Of a stretch of 6,632 nucleotides of DNA, positions 1 to 5,733 are shown one piece after another; position 1 is the first letter of the stretch; the number at the start of each line of letters is the position of its first letter. The notes beneath the pieces were generated by a model that made no database searches, was not told the origin of the DNA, and worked only from the letters and a program-made list of their open reading frames with translations. Both the position numbers and the translations under genes were made by a program. Where the stretch lies: NCBI GenBank assembly GCA_903915315.1, contig CAIWSO010000364.1, positions 1 to 6,632 on the forward strand, written 5' to 3'. This DNA is from an uncultured Spartobacteria bacterium. Its GTDB lineage: Bacteria; Verrucomicrobiota; Verrucomicrobiia; Chthoniobacterales; Terrimicrobiaceae.

Positions 1-423
1 CTTCTCGCCACGCCTGATATCGCCGACAAGAACCTTCTTGATACCACTCGCATGGGGAGCGCTCTCGTAGTTGAAATAGGCGGTCAAACCCGTGAGAAAA
101 ACGCCCACCACCATCAACGGAAGCAGAATCCGAAAAATGCTTCGACCAGCTCCCAGCATCGATATGATCTCATTCGATCGAGACATCGCCGAGAGTGAAT
201 AGAGAATCGCAAGCAAGGTGCCAATCGGCACACTCATCACAACAATTTCTGGAATTTGAGAGGCGTAATACTCCCATAGCGATTGAAAGGAAGCATTCCC
301 GAGCATGAAATCCTGCAAATTATCGCTCAGATCAAAGACAAACCAAATCCCAATAAATCCGATCAAACAATAAAGAAACGGGACTAAGAATTTTTTTAGG
401 ACGTAGCGGTCGAGAATCGTCAT
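1..423 (-). CDS. lptG: LptF/LptG (YjgP/YjgQ) family LPS export permease, N-terminal part
   Basis: The gene runs off the left edge; the first 141 codons are present, from an ATG at 421-423. The family forms the inner-membrane part of the LptBFGC transporter, which extracts lipopolysaccharide from the inner membrane and feeds it to the periplasmic bridge. The protein begins MTILDRYVLKKFL, the usual amphipathic start (LDRY..K.F) of these permeases. Hydrophobic segments lie near residues 12-30, 57-79 and 98-118. Between the second and third is the conserved cytoplasmic stretch SRSNEIISMLGAGRS (81-95), matching the E..(V/S)M.A.G.S region that faces the LptB ATPase. The LDRY start and the LSDNLQDF segment look more like LptG than LptF, but the C-terminal half is missing, so the F/G choice is tentative. 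No Shine-Dalgarno sequence precedes the ATG. A strong promoter lies immediately upstream (438-466), so the gene can be expressed independently of pdxA. Confidence 0.87.
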   Translation of the reverse strand, partial: MTILDRYVLKKFLVPFLYCLIGFIGIWFVFDLSDNLQDFMLGNASFQSLWEYYASQIPEIVVMSVPIGTLLAILYSLSAMSRSNEIISMLGAGRSIFRILLPLMVVGVFLTGLTAYFNYESAPHASGIKKVLVGDIRRGEK

Positions 424-437
424 TTCAATAGCTGAAA

Positions 438-466
438 ATCATACCCACCTGTATACGAAGCGTCAA
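438..466 (-). promoter_or_regulatory. Predicted sigma70-type promoter for the lptF/G permease gene
   Basis: On the minus strand the -35 box TTGACG (461-466) is separated by exactly 17 nt (444-460) from the -10 box TATGAT (438-443). Each differs from the consensus at one position. The expected transcription start is near 431-432, which leaves a leader of only about 8-9 nt before the ATG at 423. It lies in the 60-nt gap between the pdxA stop codon and the permease start. Seen directly: boxes and spacing. Inferred: activity. Confidence 0.6.
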
Positions 467-483
467 TCGGCGGAAAAAAACGA

Positions 484-1356
484 TCACAGCCGATTTTGCA
501 AAAGGGCGAGGTCCAAAGCGAGACGGATTGCGAACTTCATGCTGTCAGATCGGGCCACACCCTTGCCAGCAATGTCAAAGGCCGTACCGTGGTCGGGACT
601 GGTGCGGATAAATGGCAAACCGAGAGTGACATTCACGCCCTCGTGAAAGGCAAGCAACTTGAGCGGAATCAGTCCCTGATCGTGATACATACAAAGCACT
701 CCATCGAACTCTCCTGAAACAGTCCGGTGGAAGATGGTGTCTGGAGCAAAGGGGCCAAAAAATTCCCCCCGTTTCCTCAATCGCGCAACCGCAGGCGCAA
801 TGATCTGGATTTCCTCACTGCCGAGATCTCCATTTTCACCAGCATGGGGATTCAATCCCGCCACGGCGATACGAGGATTTTTAATACCACGCATTGCGAG
901 GAACTGACGCAGCAATTCCCCAACCCGCACGATTTCATCTGCGGTTATCTTCTCGGCGACTTGATGGAGTGGGATGTGAGCGGTGACGAGTGCCACAGTG
1001 ATCGCACCGCCGGTGAGGCACATGGCAAAATTCTCAACCTGCGCTTTCGCGGCAAAAAATTCCGTTTGTCCGGGAAAATCGTAGCCGATTTGATGCAATG
1101 CGTGTTTGCAGACAGGACCGGTGACCACGGCATTCCATTCACCGGAAAGCAACTTCGCTGCGGCCAATTCGAGTGCATTCATGGCCGATCGCGCGGAGGC
1201 CTCGGTGGGATGACCGGGAATGTGACCAGACGTTTCGCCGACGACCTCAATGACACATCCCTCGGGCAAGACGAAATCTCTCACAGCGGCCTCGATTATC
1301 TCGGGGCCAACTCCGGCGGGATCACCCCGCGTAATGCCGATGCGAAACACATCCAT
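484..1356 (-). CDS. pdxA: 4-hydroxythreonine-4-phosphate dehydrogenase PdxA
   Basis: PdxA oxidises 4-phosphohydroxy-L-threonine with NAD(P)+ in the DXP-dependent route to pyridoxal 5'-phosphate; the product goes to PdxJ. It is a cytosolic, metal-dependent homodimer. From the ATG at 1354-1356 the protein has 290 residues. It shows GDPAGVGPEI near the N-terminus and the three metal-binding histidines in TAHIPLH (H127), NPHAGENG (H171) and MYHDQG (H225). Substrate-side residues K233, N242 and R251 (GLPFIRTSPDHGTA) are also kept. Two oddities: it is about 40 residues shorter than the E. coli enzyme (329 aa), the deletion falling between the N-terminal motif and VVTGP. Also, the usual GHTEF motif reads GQTEF, with Q97 at the place of E. 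coli H136. A TTG two codons upstream (1360-1362) is an alternative start giving 292 aa; neither start has a clear ribosome binding site. The gap to the der stop is 21 nt, so it is probably cotranscribed with der. Confidence 0.94.
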   Translation of the reverse strand: MDVFRIGITRGDPAGVGPEIIEAAVRDFVLPEGCVIEVVGETSGHIPGHPTEASARSAMNALELAAAKLLSGEWNAVVTGPVCKHALHQIGYDFPGQTEFFAAKAQVENFAMCLTGGAITVALVTAHIPLHQVAEKITADEIVRVGELLRQFLAMRGIKNPRIAVAGLNPHAGENGDLGSEEIQIIAPAVARLRKRGEFFGPFAPDTIFHRTVSGEFDGVLCMYHDQGLIPLKLLAFHEGVNVTLGLPFIRTSPDHGTAFDIAGKGVARSDSMKFAIRLALDLALLQNRL

Positions 1357-1377
1357 ACTCAAAGACCGAGGTGCATT

Positions 1378-2748
1378 TTACCCTTCCATCAGATTGGCCG
1401 TGGCCCCCTCACGTCCGCGAAGTCGAAGAAGGATGGGCAGGCCAGGGAACTCCCATTTGTCACGAATGCGGGCGCAGAGGTAGTTGACGTAACTCTCCAT
1501 GAGTAAACTCGGATCATTCACAAAAAGAATGAAAAGCGGTGAGGAAATCGGCGACTCGCTTCTCTCGTTGGCTTGCGTCGCGTAGAGAAGTTTGAATCGG
1601 CGATTCGATTTCACAGACGGTGACTGACGCTCCATCGCAGCTCGAAGAACGCGGTTCAACTCACCCGTTCCAGCACGGCGGGTCGAGTGCTGGCGCACTT
1701 TTTCAACCATCGTGAAAAGACGACGCACATTTTCTCCCGTGAGCGCGGATAGAACAACGACCGGCGCATAATCGAGGAAAAACAATTCTTGGCGGATGTG
1801 CTCGATGTGTTCGCGGAGAAGCTCATCTTCATCGCCGCCCTGCTTTTGGATGAGATCCCACTTGTTCAGAGCAATGATGGCCGGCTTCTTGGCTTGCTGA
1901 ATCAACCCAGCGATCTTCTTGTCCTGCATAGTCACTCCCATCGTGGCATCGATCACAAGAATATTCAGATCCACACGACGAATGGTTTTTTCCGAACGCA
2001 TCACGCTGAAGACTTCGACAGAGGAATTATGCCTAGAGCGATGGCGTATGCCGGCTGTGTCGCAAAGGATGTAGCGGTTCCCATCGCGCTCGGCCTCGAC
2101 GTCGATCGTATCACGAGTCGTTCCGGCAATCTCGCTCACCGTTGTGCGGTTGTCGTTAAGAATGGAATTCACCAGTGACGATTTTCCCACATTCGGACGT
2201 CCAACGAGAGCCAACTTGGGAAGACGCTCGGGAGCCGACTCGTCAGAGATTTCGGCCTCCGGGAGCAAGGATTCGATCTCCTCAACGAGGTCGCCGATAC
2301 CGCGACCGTGCGCCGCACTCACCGCACAAGTATGTTTAAAACCCAATCTGGAAAATTCAAAAGCGCGCGACTCATGACCCTCGGTATCCACTTTATTGAC
2401 GACGAGGATGAGCGGGCGAGCGGTTCCGCGAACCATGGAAGCGACTTCGGCATCGAGTGGCGTGACTCCATCAATCGAGTCCGTGACAAAAAGAATAACG
2501 TCAGCCGACTCCATCGCAATGAATGCCCCCTCACGCGTGCTTTCCGCAAAGTCGGGGTCTGGCTCGGATCCGATACCGCCCGTATCGACAATCTCAAATG
2601 GGGCCGAGCCCAACTTGCAAACTGAGGCAATACGATCGCGAGTCACCCCCGCTTGATCGTGAACGATCGAGATCATACGGCCGGCTAGGCGATTGAAGAG
2701 GGCCGATTTTCCGACATTGGGACGACCGATGATGGCGACGTTACGCAT
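1378..2748 (-). CDS. der: Ribosome biogenesis GTPase Der (EngA), two tandem GTPase domains
   Basis: Der is an essential GTPase that binds the 50S subunit and is needed for its late assembly. The 456-residue protein has the full family layout. The first G domain has the P-loop GRPNVGKS at 8-15, the switch I threonine in GVTRD (T36), DTGG at 55-58, NKVD at 118-121 and SA at 144-145. An acidic linker lies near 160-175. The second G domain has GRPNVGKS at 183-190, GTTRDTID from 209, DTAG at 230-233, NKWD at 295-298 and SAL at 334-336. The C-terminal KH-like domain (about 355-456) contains the characteristic FILFVNDP stretch from 407. The reading frame stays open far upstream into pgsA, but the ATG at 2746-2748 gives the standard MRNVAIIGRPNVGKS start and lies 8 nt after the pgsA stop, indicating cotranscription. 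No Shine-Dalgarno is visible. The segment after the second DTAG is rich in Arg and His (RHRSRH), otherwise normal. Confidence 0.97.
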   Translation of the reverse strand: MRNVAIIGRPNVGKSALFNRLAGRMISIVHDQAGVTRDRIASVCKLGSAPFEIVDTGGIGSEPDPDFAESTREGAFIAMESADVILFVTDSIDGVTPLDAEVASMVRGTARPLILVVNKVDTEGHESRAFEFSRLGFKHTCAVSAAHGRGIGDLVEEIESLLPEAEISDESAPERLPKLALVGRPNVGKSSLVNSILNDNRTTVSEIAGTTRDTIDVEAERDGNRYILCDTAGIRHRSRHNSSVEVFSVMRSEKTIRRVDLNILVIDATMGVTMQDKKIAGLIQQAKKPAIIALNKWDLIQKQGGDEDELLREHIEHIRQELFFLDYAPVVVLSALTGENVRRLFTMVEKVRQHSTRRAGTGELNRVLRAAMERQSPSVKSNRRFKLLYATQANERSESPISSPLFILFVNDPSLLMESYVNYLCARIRDKWEFPGLPILLRLRGREGATANLMEG

Positions 2749-2756
2749 GTGATTAC

Positions 2757-3326
2757 TTAATGGATTTTTTCGTTGTGCCTGAGCTGGCTGATCCCTCGGA
2801 TCAAATATTCCGCCCCGCTGATGAATGTGAAGATACCAGCAACGTAGACGAGTGCCAGATAACTCGGCAACTGTAGCATGATCATGGCAAGAGACAGCAT
2901 TTGTAATGCCGTGGCCGCTTTTCCCGTCATGGAGGGGCGAATCTCCAAGTTCTGATGCAGAAAATGCAGCAACCCACATCCCAGCAAAATCAACGCATCG
3001 CGGGCAATAACCAATACAGCGAACCACATTGGAAACGAATGCGTCCAATGTGTGAGACTCAATGTGATGATGGCCGTGAGAAGCAATCCCTTGTCGGCAA
3101 TAGGGTCTAATAGAGCACCAAGCCGACTTCGTTGATTCCACCGTCTCGCCACATACCCGTCGATTCCATCCGTGCAGGCAGCGAGAATAAATACCCCGAT
3201 CGCGACAAGTCGCTGCCACTCGAGTGGGGAGCCGGTCTCCACGCTTTTGCCATAATAAATACTGAAAAGGACAAAGATCGGTATCAGCAAGATCCGCACA
3301 ATGGTGATCTGATTCGCGACTGTCAT
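2757..3326 (-). CDS. pgsA: CDP-diacylglycerol--glycerol-3-phosphate 3-phosphatidyltransferase (PgsA)
   Basis: This integral membrane enzyme transfers a phosphatidyl group from CDP-diacylglycerol to glycerol 3-phosphate, the committed step to phosphatidylglycerol and cardiolipin. From the ATG at 3324-3326 the protein has 189 residues, typical for the family. It opens with VANQITIVRILLIP, the usual first-helix signature. It carries the complete CDP-alcohol phosphatidyltransferase motif D-G-x2-D-G-x2-A-R-x8-G-x3-D-x3-D, with aspartates at 53, 56, 74 and 78. GKAATALQ (from 135) resembles the GK..T..Q stretch of PgsA and favours PgsA over other CDP-alcohol transferases. Several hydrophobic helices follow. 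Start choice is uncertain: an AGAAGGG at 3341-3347 is 14 nt from this ATG but an ideal 8 nt from an in-frame TTG at 3330-3332, which would add two residues; another TTG lies at 3360-3362. The gene lies 56 nt after rluE and 8 nt before der. Confidence 0.92.
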   Translation of the reverse strand: MTVANQITIVRILLIPIFVLFSIYYGKSVETGSPLEWQRLVAIGVFILAACTDGIDGYVARRWNQRSRLGALLDPIADKGLLLTAIITLSLTHWTHSFPMWFAVLVIARDALILLGCGLLHFLHQNLEIRPSMTGKAATALQMLSLAMIMLQLPSYLALVYVAGIFTFISGAEYLIRGISQLRHNEKIH

Positions 3327-3382
3327 AGGCAAAAAAATAACCCTTCTCGATCGATTCTGCAAACTAAGGAGATGAGAATCAA

Positions 3383-3949
3383 CTATCCGACAGCAAGCAA
3401 TAACCGCTCATCAGTAGTCATTTTTCTTGATGACCCACAGGGGAGATTACCCAAAGAAAAATTCCCAATAGCGACACGCAAAAGTCGTATCGTCGGATGA
3501 CCCACGGCAGCCGTCATTCTTCGCACTTGGCGATTGCGACCCTCGTGAATTTGAAGCTCAATCCAGAAATCGGAAACGCTTTTTCTGATTCGCACAGGAG
3601 GATCACGCGGCGGCACTACTGGCTGGGGATCGAGAATTCGCGCATTCGCAGGAAGAGTCAGCTTGCCGTCGAGAGGAATTCCGGATTCCAGTTGGGCAAG
3701 CGCCTCGGTTGACGGTAAACGCTCGACTAGGGCCCAGTAGGTTTTTTTGACATGACGGCCCGGAGAGAGAAGACGGGCATTCCACTCGGGTTCGTCGGAA
3801 AGCAAAAGCAGCCCCTCCGAGTCGGCATCCAATCGTCCGATGGGATAAACCGAAGAAGGAAACCCGAACTCCGCTAGAGATCGATTCGGGCTCCCATCCG
3901 GTGTGAACTGCGAGAGGACCCCGCAAGGTTTGTGAAAAACGAGAATCAA
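3383..3949 (-). CDS. rluE: 23S rRNA pseudouridine synthase, RluE type (RsuA family)
   Basis: In E. coli RluE converts U2457 of 23S rRNA to pseudouridine. The 188-residue protein lacks the N-terminal S4 domain found in RsuA and RluB, as RluE does. It opens directly with FHKPCGVLSQFT. The catalytic aspartate is D41 in GRLDADSEGLLLL; KKTYWALVE (from 68) and EGRNRQVRRMTAAVG (136-150) are the other family signatures. The long shared stretch around PPRDPPVRIRKS (113-124) matches the RluE branch as I remember it (E. coli: WPRNPPIRERKS). The start is a TTG at 3947-3949 that overlaps the kdsD stop codon as TTGA, so translation is probably coupled to kdsD; no separate ribosome binding site is visible. 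E. coli RluE is somewhat longer at its N-terminus, outside the catalytic core. The exact target uridine in this organism is inferred. Confidence 0.9.
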   Translation of the reverse strand: MILVFHKPCGVLSQFTPDGSPNRSLAEFGFPSSVYPIGRLDADSEGLLLLSDEPEWNARLLSPGRHVKKTYWALVERLPSTEALAQLESGIPLDGKLTLPANARILDPQPVVPPRDPPVRIRKSVSDFWIELQIHEGRNRQVRRMTAAVGHPTIRLLRVAIGNFSLGNLPCGSSRKMTTDERLLLAVG

Positions 3950-4929
3950 AGAATTTTCAGACGGGTGAGATCCTGGGAATCCACGATTCCCACTGGCCTG
4001 CGCTTTTCATCAAGAACAACCAGATCATCGATGCGATGGTGCTCGAGCACTTGCAGGACCTCCGCCGCGAGACGGTCGCCGGTGATAGTGATGGGATTTC
4101 GCGTCATGAAGTCGCCCACAGGCAGCGAGCCGATCCCGGGATTCCCAGGGAAATGGCGGGCAAAGTCGCCATGCGTGAAAATGCCAGCGAGCGTCTCATC
4201 CTCATTCACCACAACGGCCGCACCAGTCCGATATTTCGTCATGGCCTGAATGGCCTCGACGACCGGAGCCGCTGGAGAGATCAAGGCCAGTTCATCGATT
4301 TTGCGCATGATTTGATTCACTCGCAGGAGCAAGGATCGCCCAAGACTGCCGCCTGGATGGTATTTCGCGAAGTCCTCTTTGCGAAACCCGCGGCTTTCCA
4401 GCAGCACCATGGCCAGCGCATCGCCAAGGATGAGCATCGAGGTCGTGCTGGAAGTCGGCGCCAAGTTCAAGGGACAGGCCTCTTGTGATACGGACACATC
4501 GAGTACCGCACTCGCGGCCTTGGCGAGCGTGGAATTTTTATCTCCCGTCAGTGCGATGATCGGCAGGCCGAAGCGCACGACCGCTGGCAATACCGAAAGC
4601 AGTTCCTGCGTCTCCCCGCTGTAGCTCAAAGCCAGAACGACGTCACCATCAGCGACGATCCCAAGATCTCCATGGAGGGCGTTGAGGGAATTCAAAACGA
4701 CAGCCGTGGATCCCGTGCTAGTGAGAGTCGCTGCAATCTTTTCACCGATCGTGCCGGATTTTCCGACGCCGAGAACGACGACTTTGTTGCGACGTTCAAG
4801 GGCATCACGGATCAGATCGACAGCAAGAATGAATTGGGAATCCAACCGCGCCGCCGTTGCGGAAGCCTCGGCCAACTCGATTTCAAAAACCCGTCGTGCA
4901 CGTTCAAGGTAATCCATAGAAATCATCAT
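3946..4929 (-). CDS. kdsD: D-arabinose 5-phosphate isomerase, KpsF/GutQ/KdsD family (SIS + two CBS domains)
   Basis: This enzyme interconverts ribulose 5-phosphate and arabinose 5-phosphate, the first step of Kdo synthesis for lipopolysaccharide. The 327-residue protein has the usual order and length. A sugar isomerase (SIS) domain at about 40-180 contains GVGKSGTIGEKIA (54-66), NALHGDLG (83-90) and SYSGET (102-107). The linker KYHPGGSLGR (189-198) is followed by two CBS domains, about 205-260 and 272-327. Residues matching the E. coli KdsD catalytic set K59, E111, E152 and H193 are K57, E106, E150 and H191, all present. Three in-frame ATGs lie close together (4927-4929, 4924-4926 and 4915-4917). 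A GAGG at 4931-4934 is only 1 nt from the first, 4 nt from the second and 13 nt from the third, so the second may be the true start. The gene is followed by overlapping rluE and preceded by a candidate promoter. KpsF or GutQ paralogues cannot be excluded from sequence alone. Confidence 0.94.
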   Translation of the reverse strand: MMISMDYLERARRVFEIELAEASATAARLDSQFILAVDLIRDALERRNKVVVLGVGKSGTIGEKIAATLTSTGSTAVVLNSLNALHGDLGIVADGDVVLALSYSGETQELLSVLPAVVRFGLPIIALTGDKNSTLAKAASAVLDVSVSQEACPLNLAPTSSTTSMLILGDALAMVLLESRGFRKEDFAKYHPGGSLGRSLLLRVNQIMRKIDELALISPAAPVVEAIQAMTKYRTGAAVVVNEDETLAGIFTHGDFARHFPGNPGIGSLPVGDFMTRNPITITGDRLAAEVLQVLEHHRIDDLVVLDEKRRPVGIVDSQDLTRLKIL

Positions 4930-4953
4930 GCCTCAAATGCGAATCCCGTTGCA

Positions 4954-4962
4954 AGTATAGCA
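4954..4962 (-). promoter_or_regulatory. Possible extended -10 promoter upstream of kdsD
   Basis: On the minus strand the sequence reads TGCTATACT, an extended -10 element (TGn followed by TATACT, one mismatch to TATAAT). No convincing -35 box lies 16-18 nt upstream, where the DNA is G-rich. Extended -10 promoters often work without a good -35. The predicted start near 4947 would leave about an 18-nt leader before kdsD. The box lies inside a small inverted repeat (GTTGC, 7 nt, GCAAC; 4948-4964). It could drive kdsD-rluE-pgsA-der-pdxA separately from the DedA gene. Confidence 0.4.
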
Positions 4963-4985
4963 ACTCCGCCCCCTCACGCCGCAGG

Positions 4986-5693
4986 CTATCGTGAATCCTC
5001 TCGGCGTTTTTCGAACCAGGCTTTCGCGACTTCCCAGACAATCGGCAGGACGGACACGACAATGATCCCAAGAATCACCAACTTCATGTTTTTCTGAACG
5101 ATGGGAAGACCGCCAAAGAAATAGCCCCCACCCACAAAAAGCCCCACCCAAATGATGGCCCCAGTGATATTATAGATCACGAATTTGGTGTAATTCATGG
5201 CCCCCACCCCCGCCACAAAAGGCGCAAAGGTTCGAACGATCGGGACGAATCGCGCGAGAATGATCGCGCGTCCACCGTATTTTTCATAAAAAGCATGCGC
5301 CTTCATCAGGTGCGCCTTATTGAAAAACCGACTGGACTCAAAGTGAAACACCCTCGGCCCGATCCATTTTCCAATAGCATAGTTGAGCGTGTCGCCTAGG
5401 ATGGCGGCAACCAAGAGGAGAACGAGGAGGATCTTTAAATCCATAGTGCCCTGCGATGCCAAAGCTCCGACCGCGAAGAGAAGGGAATCCCCCGGCAGAA
5501 AGGGCGTCACAACAAGACCCGTTTCACAAAAAACAATTGCAAAAAGCAGGGCATAAACCCAAACGCCATAATTCGCAATAAACTCGGCAAGGTGCCTTTC
5601 AGTATGGAGAAAAAAATCGATGAACTCGCTCATGATGCTGGCAGTTATCGTCGGCACAACCGCTTGAAGCAAATGAAAACCAACAATTGCCAT
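4986..5693 (-). CDS. DedA family (SNARE-associated/VTT domain) membrane protein
   Basis: DedA proteins are polytopic inner-membrane proteins. Members have been linked to undecaprenyl phosphate or phospholipid flipping, membrane homeostasis and proton-dependent tolerance to alkaline pH or antimicrobials; the substrate here cannot be told. The 235-residue protein has hydrophobic stretches near 44-60, 86-103, 172-195 and 203-220. It shows the family signatures FCETGLVVTPFLPGDSLLF (55-73), GDTLNYAIGKWIG (100-112) and ARFVPIVRTFAPFVAG (147-162). Charged residues E57, D69, R148 and R154 line up with E39, D51, R130 and R136 known to matter in E. coli YqjA, with a constant offset of 18. The start at 5691-5693 is supported by GAGGTG (5701-5706) with 7-nt spacing, the best ribosome binding site in the window. 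An in-frame ATG at 5631-5633 (residue 21, MSEFIDFF) would instead give the usual E. coli length. It is 56 nt upstream of kdsD in the same direction. Confidence 0.93.
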   Translation of the reverse strand: MAIVGFHLLQAVVPTITASIMSEFIDFFLHTERHLAEFIANYGVWVYALLFAIVFCETGLVVTPFLPGDSLLFAVGALASQGTMDLKILLVLLLVAAILGDTLNYAIGKWIGPRVFHFESSRFFNKAHLMKAHAFYEKYGGRAIILARFVPIVRTFAPFVAGVGAMNYTKFVIYNITGAIIWVGLFVGGGYFFGGLPIVQKNMKLVILGIIVVSVLPIVWEVAKAWFEKRREDSR

Positions 5694-5700
5694 TTCCCAT

Positions 5701-5706
5701 CACCTC
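5701..5706 (-). promoter_or_regulatory. Shine-Dalgarno sequence deciding the DedA gene start
   Basis: GAGGTG on the minus strand lies 7 nt before the ATG at 5691-5693. No comparable site precedes the alternative ATG at 5631-5633. It is the only textbook ribosome binding site among the genes here, so it is a useful argument for the longer DedA product. Confidence 0.6.
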
Positions 5707-5727
5707 ATCCGCACTGATAAGCTCGCC

Positions 5728-5733
5728 ATTATG
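5728..5733 (-). promoter_or_regulatory. Weak candidate -10 box for the DedA gene
   Basis: The minus strand reads CATAAT, five of six positions matching TATAAT, about 34 nt upstream of the DedA ATG. No good -35 element is found 16-18 nt further upstream (AAATCT at best). The box overlaps the ATG of the divergent flavoprotein gene. Treat as a possibility only. Confidence 0.22.

Noticed and set aside
390..397. A AAA AAA slippery heptamer in phase in the lptF/G gene (possible programmed -1 frameshift)
   Set aside because: The normal frame continues through conserved permease sequence and there is no reason to expect a second product. Similar A7/T7 runs recur by chance at several places in the window.
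467..486. T7 tract just after the pdxA stop, considered as a Rho-independent terminator
   Set aside because: No GC-rich hairpin precedes the T run; the only palindrome nearby (TTTTGCAAAA) lies in the coding end and has too small a loop.
727..1506. Long plus-strand open frame (259 codons) opposite pdxA and the end of der
   Set aside because: It is antisense to strongly conserved PdxA and Der coding sequence, its translation shows no recognisable motif, and nothing suggests a ribosome binding site. It is a shadow frame.
2749..3219. In-frame extension of der upstream by 157 codons
   Set aside because: It lies over pgsA in another frame, and its translation is rich in Cys and His without motif. 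The ATG at 2748 gives the standard Der N-terminus.
3331..3380. Inverted repeat GATTCT/AGAATC (3353-3358 and 3375-3380) followed by a T7 tract in the rluE-pgsA gap, considered as terminator or attenuator
   Set aside because: The stem is only 6 bp, AT-rich with a 16-nt loop, and the T tract begins about 15 nt beyond it. This does not fit an intrinsic terminator.
3132..3500. Plus-strand open frame opposite pgsA and the end of rluE
   Set aside because: Antisense to two well-conserved genes and the gap between them, with no motif or initiation signal.
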